A stretch of 14,396 nt of DNA from CAINDR01 sp964495615 (GCA_964495615.1 CAZBVX010000016.1:1-14396), one strand, 5' to 3'; numbered from the stretch's first letter, positions 1 to 5,841 are shown. Program-made: numbers and translations. Notes: generated by a model from the letters alone, not told the origin.

Positions 1-66
1 TTAGCGCTTCCGAGCGGCGCAGGCAAAAGGGGCGATATAATCGCCCCGCTATCCCACCCTCTCCGC
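1..66 (+). repeat. Structured repeat, family A, left-truncated copy ending in a tRNA-Ser-like 3' end
   Basis: This GC-rich stretch aligns without gaps to 3922-3987, with 8 differences in 66 positions. It holds a 7-bp hairpin (29-35 with 41-47). It ends in CGCTATCCC-AC-CCTCTCCGC, which resembles the 3' end of tRNA-Ser at 3797-3810. The window edge removes its 5' part, so I cannot tell whether a tRNA gene or another repeat lies upstream. One pair of differences is compensatory (positions 30/46), which argues for a conserved fold. Confidence 0.75.
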
Positions 67-72
67 GCGTTT

Positions 73-109
73 AAAAAAACAGCGTCAGCCTTTGGTTGGT
101 GCTGTTTTT
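73..109 (+). terminator. Intrinsic terminator after the family A repeat
   Basis: Left arm AAAAACAGC (75-83) pairs with GCTGTTTTT (101-109) across a 17-nt loop, and the right arm ends in a T run. It sits directly after the tRNA-like end, as at the other repeat copies in this window. Confidence 0.6.
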
Positions 110-114
110 AAATA

Positions 115-143
115 TTGACAACAAATTATTTATATGTTATGGT
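115..143 (+). promoter_or_regulatory. Sigma70-type promoter for the GT2 gene
   Basis: A perfect -35 TTGACA (115-120) is followed after 17 nt by TATGGT (138-143). Transcription would start near 150, leaving a ~40-nt AT-rich leader before the ATG at 189. The TATTGAC context recurs at 2990, 5893 and 6574. Confidence 0.65.
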
Positions 144-188
144 GTTTTTAATTAAAGATCATTAAAAATAAACAAAAAATAAATAGAA

Positions 189-758
189 ATGAAAAAAGTA
201 GACTTATCGATTCAGTTAGTTAATTTTAACACTGCAGAGTATTTAATGGACTGCCTAAAAGCTATTTCTAATAATTTAAAAGGTAGTGAATTGTCTTTTG
301 AAATTAATATTTTGGATAACAATTCGTCTGATAAATTTTTTCGAGATTTTAATAATCTCAAAAGTTTTTTAGATTTTTTATCCGAAATCGGAATTAGAAA
401 AAAAACCAGTATTTATTTTTCTAATAAAAACCTGGGTTATAGAGATGGCCATAATTTCTTAGCCAAGAAAGCATATGGTGCTGAATTCCTTTTATTGCTA
501 AATACAGACATCCTCATTCAAGAAAAAGGAGCAATTGAAAAATTACTTTGTCAAAAAATAAAAAGGGAAAGTATTTTCTCCTGGATTTCGGGAGGGGCGA
601 TTTTAATTAAAAAATCTACTTTTGAAAAAATTGGTGGTTTTGAGGAAAAATTTTTTCTTTGCAAAAAAGAAGAAGATTTGGGTCTTCACATCAAAAGACA
701 AGACGAAGATAGCAAAGCACGCTATTATTCGGAAGTAGAAATCTGTCACATTGGTTAA
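189..758 (+). CDS. Compact family 2 glycosyltransferase
   Basis: This is a 189-aa GT-A fold glycosyltransferase of the GT2/rhamnosyltransferase-like type. Such enzymes move a sugar from a nucleotide-sugar donor to a polysaccharide or lipid-linked acceptor at the inner face of the membrane. Visible motifs are VNFN (11-14), the nucleotide-binding D43-N-N-S-S-D48, NLGY (81-84), the NTD metal motif (105-107), GGFEEKFF (149-156) and E162-D163, with a terminal H187. The protein is shorter than the usual 250-300 aa: only about 28 residues lie between NTD and the GGA motif, and it stops right at the conserved His region. It has no membrane segment. There is no clear Shine-Dalgarno before the ATG. The gene is monocistronic between its own promoter and the terminator at 799-830. 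Donor and acceptor cannot be predicted. Confidence 0.85.
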   Translation: MKKVDLSIQLVNFNTAEYLMDCLKAISNNLKGSELSFEINILDNNSSDKFFRDFNNLKSFLDFLSEIGIRKKTSIYFSNKNLGYRDGHNFLAKKAYGAEFLLLLNTDILIQEKGAIEKLLCQKIKRESIFSWISGGAILIKKSTFEKIGGFEEKFFLCKKEEDLGLHIKRQDEDSKARYYSEVEICHIG

Positions 759-798
759 GTGACAGTCAGAAAAAATAAATTTTGAAAAAAATCAAAAC

Positions 799-830
799 AA
801 AAGAGCTTGCTTGCTGGTAAGCTCTTTTTT
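799..830 (+). terminator. Intrinsic terminator of the GT2 gene
   Basis: AAAGAGCTT (800-808) pairs with AAGCTCTTT (819-827) around a 10-nt loop, followed by more T residues to 830. Confidence 0.8.
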
Positions 831-839
831 CTATTTTGA

Positions 840-868
840 TTGTTCTTTTACTATATAAATCTTATAAT
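840..868 (+). promoter_or_regulatory. Promoter for the methyltransferase operon
   Basis: TATAAT at 863-868 is a perfect -10. TTGTTC (840-845), 17 nt upstream, is a weak -35. Transcription would begin near 875, about 40 nt before the ATG at 916. Confidence 0.55.
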
Positions 869-915
869 ATTAATATAAATTAAAGCCATATTTAAAATAA
901 AGATAAATTTATTTC

Positions 916-2112
916 ATGAATATTAAAGATTTAAAAAATTTAGATTCACCAGCTGGCAAGGAATTGTTGGTCAAGTATTGTGATTATCGCGATGAAGATT
1001 TGGAAAAATTAATGTTCAAAGTTGATCAATCAGAACGAGAAATAATGCGGGCAGTGGTTACTCTGATTAAATTGCGCCACAAGGCTAAGGACAAATTTTC
1101 TTTGGCCGAAAAAATGTTTTTTACTACTGATGGACAAGAGCAATCTACTGGCGAAAAAATTGCTGAATATATTGCCGGCAGATTTGGCGAGGATTTGAAC
1201 ATTGTTGATTTGACTTGCAGCATTGGTGGCAATTTGGTTTATCTGGCACAGAAAAATAATTTAATTGCTGTTGATCGGAACGAAGCTAATCTTTTTTGTG
1301 CGCAGAAAAATGCCGAAGTTTATGGTGTCGCCGATAAAATAAAATTTATTCTTGGCGATGCTGAAGAAAATTTACTTTCCGGCACGGATGCTTTTTTTAT
1401 GGATCCGGAGCGGGCGCGGAAAGGGAAAAGCAAAACCAAATCAATTTTAAATTCCAGCCCGAATCTGGCACTTATGTTGCCCGAGATGTTAAAAATAACC
1501 AAAAATATCGGCATCAAAATTTCCCCGGCTTTTGATTACGCGGAAATAAAAAAATTAGCAGAAATTCCCGAAGTAGAAATTATTTCTGAAGATAATGTTT
1601 GCAAAGTGGCGATGCTGTGGTTTGGAAAACTCAAAACTTGTGAGCGTCGAGCGACAATGTTTTTGGGTAATAAAAAATATTCTTTTAGTGATGAAGATGA
1701 CAGAAAAATTAGGGTGCCGTTAGCCAGCCAGCCTTTGACTTTTATTTATGAACCCAATAAAGCGATTATTAAAGCCCATTTGTTAGATGAAATTTGTGAA
1801 AAATTTTCCTTGGTAAAACTAAACCCAAGTATTGCTTATTTGACCGGTGATAAATCATTAGCCAAAGAAAATATTTTTCGAACTTTGCGAGTAATTGCTT
1901 TTGATAAATATTCTCTAAAAAATGTCCAAAAAATAATTAAAGAAAATAAAGTTGAGCGAGCGAATATTATTTCCCGCGGCTTTCCGGTTAGTAACGAAGA
2001 TTTGTATAAAAAATTGAAAATCAAAGAAGGGGGCGATTTGTTTCTAGTTTTTACGGCTTTTCAAAATAATAAATATCATTTTATTTTGTCTAAATTAGAA
2101 AAAAATATATGA
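916..2112 (+). CDS. Class I SAM-dependent methyltransferase, THUMP-like/Trm5-like family
   Basis: This 398-aa protein has a Rossmann methyltransferase core with an N-terminal helical extension and a C-terminal THUMP-like region. SAM-binding motif I is VDLTCSIGGN (97-106), the acidic residue after strand 2 is in AVDRNEA (D120), and motif III lies at LGDAE (146-150). The catalytic-loop motif is DPERARKG (163-170). It corresponds to the DP(P/A)R signature of RNA-methylating relatives such as Trm5, RlmD-like proteins and the actinobacterial THUMP-like methyltransferases. The likely substrate is RNA, but the position and RNA are unknown. The stop overlaps the next ATG (ATGA at 2109-2112), so translation of the downstream gene is probably coupled. 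The start has no evident Shine-Dalgarno. Family assignment comes from motif reading only. Confidence 0.85.
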   Translation: MNIKDLKNLDSPAGKELLVKYCDYRDEDLEKLMFKVDQSEREIMRAVVTLIKLRHKAKDKFSLAEKMFFTTDGQEQSTGEKIAEYIAGRFGEDLNIVDLTCSIGGNLVYLAQKNNLIAVDRNEANLFCAQKNAEVYGVADKIKFILGDAEENLLSGTDAFFMDPERARKGKSKTKSILNSSPNLALMLPEMLKITKNIGIKISPAFDYAEIKKLAEIPEVEIISEDNVCKVAMLWFGKLKTCERRATMFLGNKKYSFSDEDDRKIRVPLASQPLTFIYEPNKAIIKAHLLDEICEKFSLVKLNPSIAYLTGDKSLAKENIFRTLRVIAFDKYSLKNVQKIIKENKVERANIISRGFPVSNEDLYKKLKIKEGGDLFLVFTAFQNNKYHFILSKLEKNI

Positions 2113-2459
2113 AAAAAACAATTTATTGGTTGCCGAGATTTTTGGCAATTGTATTGGCTTTTATTTTATTATTAGTTTTGGTTTATTTTGCTGTTTTTGG
2201 CCGCGCTTTGAAACAGTCGGAAAATCATCTCGGTATTTTGCTGGTTATTCCTCAAACAATTTTTAGTTCGGAGGCAGTGAAGATTGATGACCAAAAATAT
2301 TTAGCCAAAAATTCTGCTGATTTTATGAAAACTATGGAACGCCAAGGATTTTCTTCTGTTGAACAGATGGGTTCAGGATATTTTTTGGAAAAAGATGGTT
2401 TTCGTTATCTTTCGTCCGGTCGGATGTATTCTTCTTCTTTTATGACTTTTACAATTCCG
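2109..2459 (+). CDS. Membrane-anchored protein of unknown function, truncated by assembly gap
   Basis: The first 117 residues are present before the N run. They begin with a short basic N-terminus and one strong hydrophobic segment (about residues 10-30), then a Ser-rich soluble part with no motif I recognise. The hydrophobic start suggests a membrane anchor or uncleaved signal, with the rest outside the cytoplasm. The ATG overlaps the methyltransferase stop by four bases, placing it in the same operon. The C-terminus falls in the gap. An open frame can be drawn across the N run to 2639, but residues after the gap belong to the DgkA region in another frame, so that extension should not be used. 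Confidence 0.7.
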
Positions 2460-2559
2460 NNNNNNNNNNNNNNNNNNNNNNNNNNNNNNNNNNNNNNNNN
2501 NNNNNNNNNNNNNNNNNNNNNNNNNNNNNNNNNNNNNNNNNNNNNNNNNNNNNNNNNNN
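2460..2559. other. Assembly gap of exactly 100 N
   Basis: All 100 positions are N. The round number indicates a scaffold spacer rather than a measured distance. It hides the end of the membrane protein gene and possibly the true start of the lipid kinase gene. Confidence 0.99.
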
Positions 2560-2560
2560 T

Positions 2561-2941
2561 ATGCAAATTATTGATACCAAAAAAGAGCTTTCTCTTTTTC
2601 GTAGAGCCAAAAGTTTTTCCAACGCCGGTCGGGGAATAAAAATGTTTCTCAAAACAACGCCAAATGCCTGGATTGAATTAGCAATTTGCGTGATTGTTGT
2701 TGTTTTTGGTTTTTATTTTCAGATCACCAACCTGGAATGGATGATGATTGTTTTTGCTTGCGGTTCTGTTTTGGCTGCGGAAGCATTCAATACCGCAATG
2801 GAAATTGATATCAATCTCACTTCTCCGGATTATCACCCCTATGCTCGAGACACCAAGGATGTGGCCGCGGGGGCAGTGCTTATCTCTTCGGTGATGGCGG
2901 CGATTATTGGAATTTTGGTTTTTGGCCATTACATTTTTTAG
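2561..2941 (+). CDS. dgkA: Diacylglycerol/undecaprenol kinase, DgkA family
   Basis: This is a small integral membrane lipid kinase that phosphorylates diacylglycerol or undecaprenol with ATP, recycling lipids used in envelope synthesis. Three hydrophobic segments are visible (about 37-54, 60-76 and 103-123). The catalytic signature is intact: E74, N77 and E81 have the same spacing as E69, N72 and E76 of E. coli DgkA, and K99-D100 match K94-D95. The length of 126 aa is normal for the family. The ATG at 2561 lies one base after the N gap, so an upstream start cannot be excluded, although the N-terminus before the conserved GIKMFLKT region already has a normal length. It is probably co-transcribed with the methyltransferase and the gap-truncated gene. 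Whether the substrate is diacylglycerol or undecaprenol cannot be decided from sequence. Confidence 0.9.
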   Translation: MQIIDTKKELSLFRRAKSFSNAGRGIKMFLKTTPNAWIELAICVIVVVFGFYFQITNLEWMMIVFACGSVLAAEAFNTAMEIDINLTSPDYHPYARDTKDVAAGAVLISSVMAAIIGILVFGHYIF

Positions 2942-2949
2942 TGTTTTTT

Positions 2950-2980
2950 CTCAGAATCGGCCCTCATTCCGAGCTTTTTT
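2950..2980 (+). terminator. Intrinsic terminator after dgkA
   Basis: CTCAGAAT (2950-2957) pairs with ATTCCGAG (2966-2973) with one mismatch, followed by CTTTTTT. Confidence 0.65.
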
Positions 2981-2989
2981 AATCTTCTA

Positions 2990-3018
2990 TTGACAAATTT
3001 ATTGTTATGTAGTACATT
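2990..3018 (+). promoter_or_regulatory. Sigma70-type promoter for the gene at 3099
   Basis: A perfect TTGACA (2990-2995), 17-nt spacer and TACATT (3013-3018). The predicted transcript has a ~75-nt A/T-rich leader before the strong RBS AGGAGG (3085-3090). Confidence 0.7.
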
Positions 3019-3084
3019 TAAACTAAGTATTAACTGTCCATTTAAAAATAAATTTTAAAATAAATTTTTAATAAAAACCAAAAT

Positions 3085-3090
3085 AGGAGG
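3085..3090 (+). promoter_or_regulatory. Strong Shine-Dalgarno AGGAGG fixing the start at 3099
   Basis: AGGAGG lies 8 nt before the ATG. It is the only perfect Shine-Dalgarno I see in the window, as most neighbours have weak or no RBS. This suggests high expression of this gene. Confidence 0.85.
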
Positions 3091-3098
3091 ACCAAGTC

Positions 3099-3617
3099 AT
3101 GTTCGAAGAAGCACAAGAAACAATCGAAGTTAGAGATCCAATAAATCTGGACGAACTAACTTTTTCTCTCATTGTGGATTACCATGAATCCATAAGAGAG
3201 TTAATCAAAAGAAGCGAAAACAAGATCGAAAGATCAGATATTCTCTGCTCAATGTTCAAAGTTCCTTTTGGAATGATGAATAAAAAAACTAGAGTTACTT
3301 TAAAAATTTTCCGTGGTTTATATCATCGCGATATTCTGGCAGCGATGGAAAAAGAAGGATATTTTGGTGCGAATATTTTTGAGGCAACTAAGTTTTCAAT
3401 GAAATATCCGCATATTCAGCATCAAATACCAATCTTTGTTCCGGCAGAAAGAGGTTGTAATTACTACAACAATGACATTTCTTCAATTTATTTTTCTGTT
3501 AACAAATATGGAGAAAAAATCATTTCTCGTGATGTTATTTACTTTAATGATAGAAGCAAAAACGTGGAAACAATCTATCTTTTAGGGGTAAAAGTTGAAG
3601 AAATAATGGAGGAATAA
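3099..3617 (+). CDS. Conserved-looking protein of unknown function (172 aa)
   Basis: I do not recognise this family. The 172-aa protein is soluble, with no signal peptide or membrane segment. The N-terminal half (about residues 15-90) is charged and probably helical. The second half is richer in beta-forming residues and contains a short Cys-Asn-Tyr-Tyr patch (CNYYNND, about 121-127). No catalytic motif stands out. The context is clear: its own consensus promoter, a perfect Shine-Dalgarno and a GCAA-loop terminator make it a stand-alone and probably well-expressed gene immediately upstream of tRNA-Ser. Function unknown. Confidence 0.85.
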   Translation: MFEEAQETIEVRDPINLDELTFSLIVDYHESIRELIKRSENKIERSDILCSMFKVPFGMMNKKTRVTLKIFRGLYHRDILAAMEKEGYFGANIFEATKFSMKYPHIQHQIPIFVPAERGCNYYNNDISSIYFSVNKYGEKIISRDVIYFNDRSKNVETIYLLGVKVEEIMEE

Positions 3618-3634
3618 AAAACCTGACAACAAAA

Positions 3635-3665
3635 AAAGACTCATTTGCAAAAATGAGTCTTTATT
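3635..3665 (+). terminator. Intrinsic terminator with GCAA tetraloop
   Basis: AAAGACTCATTT (3635-3646) and AAATGAGTCTTT (3651-3662) form a perfect 12-bp stem around GCAA. The right arm runs into a T-rich stretch. Confidence 0.85.
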
Positions 3666-3679
3666 CTTTTTCGCGAGGC

Positions 3680-3707
3680 TTGCGATTTTTTAAAAAATCT
3701 GTAAAAT
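3680..3707 (+). promoter_or_regulatory. Promoter for tRNA-Ser
   Basis: TTGCGA (3680-3685), a 16-nt spacer and TAAAAT (3702-3707) put the transcription start a few bases before the mature tRNA 5' end at 3723. Confidence 0.6.
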
Positions 3708-3722
3708 ATAGAAGTATTCATT

Positions 3723-3812
3723 GGAGAGGTGCCAGAGTGGTCTAATGGAACAGTCTTGAAAACTGTCGCTGGTGCAAGCCGGCCCAGGGTTCGAATCCCT
3801 GCCTCTCCGCCA
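3723..3812 (+). tRNA. tRNA-Ser(UGA) with encoded CCA
   Basis: This is a complete class II tRNA decoding UCN serine codons. The acceptor stem GGAGAGG (3723-3729) pairs with CCTCTCC (3802-3808), with discriminator G3809 and encoded CCA 3810-3812. The anticodon stem ACAGT/ACTGT (3750-3754, 3762-3766) encloses a loop with anticodon TGA at 3757-3759. A long variable arm (GCTGG/CCGGC) fits serine. The T arm is CAGGG/CCCTG around TTCGAAT. The 3' end is also the left copy of a 23-bp direct repeat that recurs at 5826-5848. Confidence 0.97.
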
Positions 3813-3817
3813 ACAAA
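3795..3817 (+). repeat. Left 23-bp direct repeat in the tRNA-Ser 3' end (attL-like)
   Basis: The 23 bases from the T-loop end through CCA and seven further bases are identical to 5826-5848. tRNA 3' ends are classic attachment sites for tyrosine integrases. The tRNA stays intact, as expected when an insertion regenerates it. The attachment role is inferred, since no integrase gene is in the window. Confidence 0.7.
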
Positions 3818-3852
3818 ATAAAACAACCCGTATGGGTTGTTTTATTTTGTTG
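3811..3852 (+). terminator. Perfect 19-bp hairpin terminator directly after tRNA-Ser
   Basis: The arms 3811-3829 and 3834-3852 are perfectly complementary around GTAT. The right arm is T-rich (GTTTTATTTTGTTG), so it can serve as the tRNA terminator. It begins at the CCA, overlapping the end of the tRNA. Confidence 0.75.
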
Positions 3853-3886
3853 TTGCAAGAGGAAGTAGTGAGAAACCTTTAGTTCG

Positions 3887-3987
3887 TTTGCCGAGGATAG
3901 CGAGCGAGACGCTAATTTGAATTAGCGTTTCCGAGCGTCGCAGGCAAAAGAGGCGATGTAGTCGCCTCGCTATCCCTGCCTCTCCGC
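3887..3987 (+). repeat. Structured repeat, family A, full copy ending in a tRNA-Ser-like 3' end
   Basis: Several helices can be drawn: GGATAGCG (3895-3902) with CGCTATCC (3968-3975); ACGCTAAT (3909-3916) with ATTAGCGT (3921-3928) around TTGA; and GAGGCGA (3950-3956) with TCGCCTC (3962-3968). TTTGCC (3887-3892) can also pair with GGCAAA (3943-3948), which would make a pseudoknot with the outer stem. The last ~16 bases copy the tRNA-Ser 3' end (ATCCCTGCCTCTCCGC). Positions 3922-3987 match window positions 1-66. Whether the fold acts as RNA or as single-stranded DNA is open. Confidence 0.75.
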
Positions 3988-4156
3988 TCACACAATAAAA
4001 CAGACCGCAAGGTCTGTTTTATTGTGTGAGTTGTAGCTTGAAAAGAAGATTCGAACCCGGAACCCGCCGCAGGCGGGTGGGGGCGTTGGAGCGAGGACCG
4101 TATGGTCCGAGCGGAAAAGGCTAAGCGAAGCGAAGCCGCTATCCCTGCCTCTCCGC
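3984..4156 (+). repeat. Structured repeat, family B, copy 1 (173 bp, identical to 5669-5841)
   Basis: All 173 bases are identical to 5669-5841. Parts in order: a perfect 20-bp hairpin with GCAA loop (3987-4030); a T-arm-like box on the minus strand (CCGGGTTCGAATC, 4060 to 4048); a 7-bp GC hairpin ACCCGCC-GCA-GGCGGGT (4062-4078); the hairpin GGACC-GTAT-GGTCC; a GGCT/AGCC stem enclosing AAGCGAAGCGA; and the terminal tRNA-Ser 3' end copy (ATCCCTGCCTCTCCGC). It is much GC-richer than its surroundings. Both borders fall at a CCGC that ends a tRNA-like sequence, so it behaves as a discrete unit. It has no coding potential that I can see. Confidence 0.9.
3987..4030 (+). terminator. Perfect 20-bp hairpin opening family B copy 1
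   Basis: CTCACACAATAAAACAGACC (3987-4006) pairs fully with 4011-4030 around GCAA. The right arm contains TTTTATT, so it can terminate transcription coming out of the preceding family A repeat. Confidence 0.6.
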
Positions 4157-4164
4157 AGTTTAAG

Positions 4165-4191
4165 AAAAATAAGGTTTATAGCCTTATTTTT
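4165..4191 (+). terminator. Hairpin terminator after family B copy 1
   Basis: AAAAATAAGG (4165-4174) pairs with CCTTATTTTT (4182-4191) and is followed by further T. It lies eight bases after the tRNA-like end, repeating the pattern seen at the other copies. Confidence 0.7.
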
Positions 4192-4337
4192 TGTTATATA
4201 TAAGCATAAATATCGAGTTCCAAAGCGGTTCGAACCTTGGCTTAAAATTGCTAATTTTTGGTTTTATTTTACTATTAATTAGCTTATTTTACACAAAATA
4301 GTTTGGTTCGAAATCCCTAACTCCTTAAAATTGGTTA
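4192..4337. other. Non-coding spacer with degenerate tRNA T-arm/3'-end remnants
   Basis: I see no gene in this spacer. Two stretches resemble tRNA T arms: GGTTCGAACC (4227-4236), a perfect palindrome flanked by CCAA/TTGG, and GGTTCGAAATCCCTAACTCC (4305-4324). The second resembles the 3' part of tRNA-Ser (GGTTCGAATCCCTGCCTCTCC at 3788-3808) with an extra A and a missing base. It may be an eroded copy of the same tRNA 3' end. The rest is AT-rich. Confidence 0.5.
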
Positions 4338-4370
4338 TTGTTTTTTAAATAAATAAATGATATATATAAT
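4338..4370 (+). promoter_or_regulatory. Promoter for the island gene, placing the start at or next to the ATG
   Basis: TTGTTT (4338-4343), a 17-nt spacer and TATATA (4361-4366) would start transcription near 4373, which is the A of the ATG. An overlapping TATAAT (4365-4370) would start it slightly downstream. There is no Shine-Dalgarno. Both observations point to a leaderless mRNA. Confidence 0.45.
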
Positions 4371-4372
4371 GT

Positions 4373-5608
4373 ATGAACAGTATAGAAAATAAAATTAATG
4401 GAGGGGATCAAAAGATTCAAGAATATATTGACCGCATTAAAAATGGAGAGTCAAAGGATGATATTTTAAAAGATTTGCCAACATCTTTTATTGCTGGAAT
4501 TGAAGCAGGTCTTAACCATTCTCAAGGCATTGAATTGGAATTAAAATCACCCGAACAAACAGAAATTAATATTCCGCCTCAGTATAAAGGTTTAGATTCT
4601 GATACTTTAGATTTTATTTGGACTATTCCAGAATACACTGATCAAGAAAAGACTGAATCCGAAAAAAAGAAGAAACAAGAGGCTATAAATTTTTTAAAGC
4701 AACAAGAATCTCAAGATGATTTTGATATTGAAGAGCAAAAAATTAATTTAAAAAATGAAGCCGAGATTGAACAAGTCCGTGAAGAAATAATAAGTAGCCC
4801 GGAGAATAGTAATGAGGCTAAGAGTGAAAACGAAGAAATTAATTTATTGGTAGATAGTGTTACGCAAGGTCGTCGTCGTGAAGTGATTGATTTATACAAT
4901 AAATGGCTTAAAGATTTCAATAATCCAGATTCAAAAAAAGCTCTTATTTCAGGACTCTTTGGAGATGTTTATAATAAATATAGAATTGCTGAATATCCTA
5001 CGGCGCAAAATGAACAAGAAATTTGGAAAGAATACCTAAATAACTCAAGAGTTCCTGTTAATAATAAAAAAAGCGAGTGGATGTATCGAGGGGTTTTTCC
5101 TGATAAAGATGTTGAAACGGTTACACGTGGCTCTTTTAATGTTAATGTTACCCCAGAACTCATTGACTCCTTGGACCAAATGATTTTAGACGGTAAAATT
5201 AAAGCTAATTATAAGTTTGGTGAGCCAAATAGCCAAGCTTCTCCATCTGAACGCCACGACTCCATCACTATTTATTTTTTAGAAAAACCAGCAGATGAGG
5301 CCCTTAAAGAGTTGTCGTCTATCATTAAACCTTATGTTCGTGGTGATAACTTATTAGGTAAAAAAATTGATGATGGTTTTTTTATGTCAGAAATTGGTTC
5401 AATAGAAACTAAAGATATTGAAGCATTTATCGAAGAACTAAAATCTAGAGATAAAGTTTTGGCAGAAGCCATTAAAAATTATACATCACCAAGACCTGGG
5501 CAAGGAACATCACTAAAGATGTCAGAAGCCCAATTTTATGCAATAAAAGACGTTGCTAAAGCCTTGGGGTATAACCTCTCATACGATAATGGTTTTATAT
5601 TGGAATGA
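4373..5608 (+). CDS. Cargo protein of the tRNA-Ser island, unknown function (411 aa)
   Basis: This is the only gene between the two 23-bp direct repeats. Residues about 8-48 form a short helical module (around RIKNGESKDDILKDLP) of a type I associate with several CPR proteins; that link is from memory. Residues about 55-165 are acidic, low in complexity and probably disordered or coiled coil. The C-terminal domain (about 166-411) looks globular, with notable conserved-looking patches EWMYRGVF (239-246), RGSFNVNV (254-261), RHDSITIYF (292-300), YVRGDNLLGKK (320-330) and GFFMSEIGS (334-342). The Arg/Lys/Asp-rich patches could form a nucleotide or phosphate site. I noted a faint resemblance in layout to HopA1-like domains but cannot establish it. 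There is no signal peptide or membrane segment. The gene lacks a Shine-Dalgarno and may be leaderless. It ends with TGA about 60 bp before an identical family B repeat. Confidence 0.85.
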   Translation: MNSIENKINGGDQKIQEYIDRIKNGESKDDILKDLPTSFIAGIEAGLNHSQGIELELKSPEQTEINIPPQYKGLDSDTLDFIWTIPEYTDQEKTESEKKKKQEAINFLKQQESQDDFDIEEQKINLKNEAEIEQVREEIISSPENSNEAKSENEEINLLVDSVTQGRRREVIDLYNKWLKDFNNPDSKKALISGLFGDVYNKYRIAEYPTAQNEQEIWKEYLNNSRVPVNNKKSEWMYRGVFPDKDVETVTRGSFNVNVTPELIDSLDQMILDGKIKANYKFGEPNSQASPSERHDSITIYFLEKPADEALKELSSIIKPYVRGDNLLGKKIDDGFFMSEIGSIETKDIEAFIEELKSRDKVLAEAIKNYTSPRPGQGTSLKMSEAQFYAIKDVAKALGYNLSYDNGFILE

Positions 5609-5668
5609 TTAAATTATTTTATTGTTGGCATTTTTAAAAATCTCAGTGTGAATAGCGTTCCTCACTCC

Positions 5669-5841
5669 CCGCTCACACAATAAAACAGACCGCAAGGTCT
5701 GTTTTATTGTGTGAGTTGTAGCTTGAAAAGAAGATTCGAACCCGGAACCCGCCGCAGGCGGGTGGGGGCGTTGGAGCGAGGACCGTATGGTCCGAGCGGA
5801 AAAGGCTAAGCGAAGCGAAGCCGCTATCCCTGCCTCTCCGC
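5669..5841 (+). repeat. Structured repeat, family B, copy 2 (173 bp, identical to 3984-4156)
   Basis: The full 173-bp unit recurs without a single difference, offset by 1685 bp. It starts at a CCCCGC that may be a worn tRNA-like end, opens with the perfect 20-bp hairpin (5672-5691 with 5696-5715, GCAA loop) and closes with the tRNA-Ser 3' end. Unlike copy 1, this end continues into CAACAAA, the same bases that follow the functional tRNA CCA region, so the direct repeat with the tRNA gene extends to 23 bp. The hairpin may also terminate the cargo gene transcript. Confidence 0.9.

Noticed and set aside
2109..2639. One continuous protein across the N gap
   Set aside because: The frame passes through 100 N of arbitrary length, and the sequence after the gap codes for DgkA in another frame.
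3641..3826. Minus-strand 61-aa open frame across tRNA-Ser
   Set aside because: It is the antisense translation of the tRNA gene, a common false gene call; the tRNA structure is complete.
3887..5841. CRISPR array
   Set aside because: The repeats are 100-173 bp, structured and irregularly spaced around a gene; there are no short unique spacers and no cas genes.
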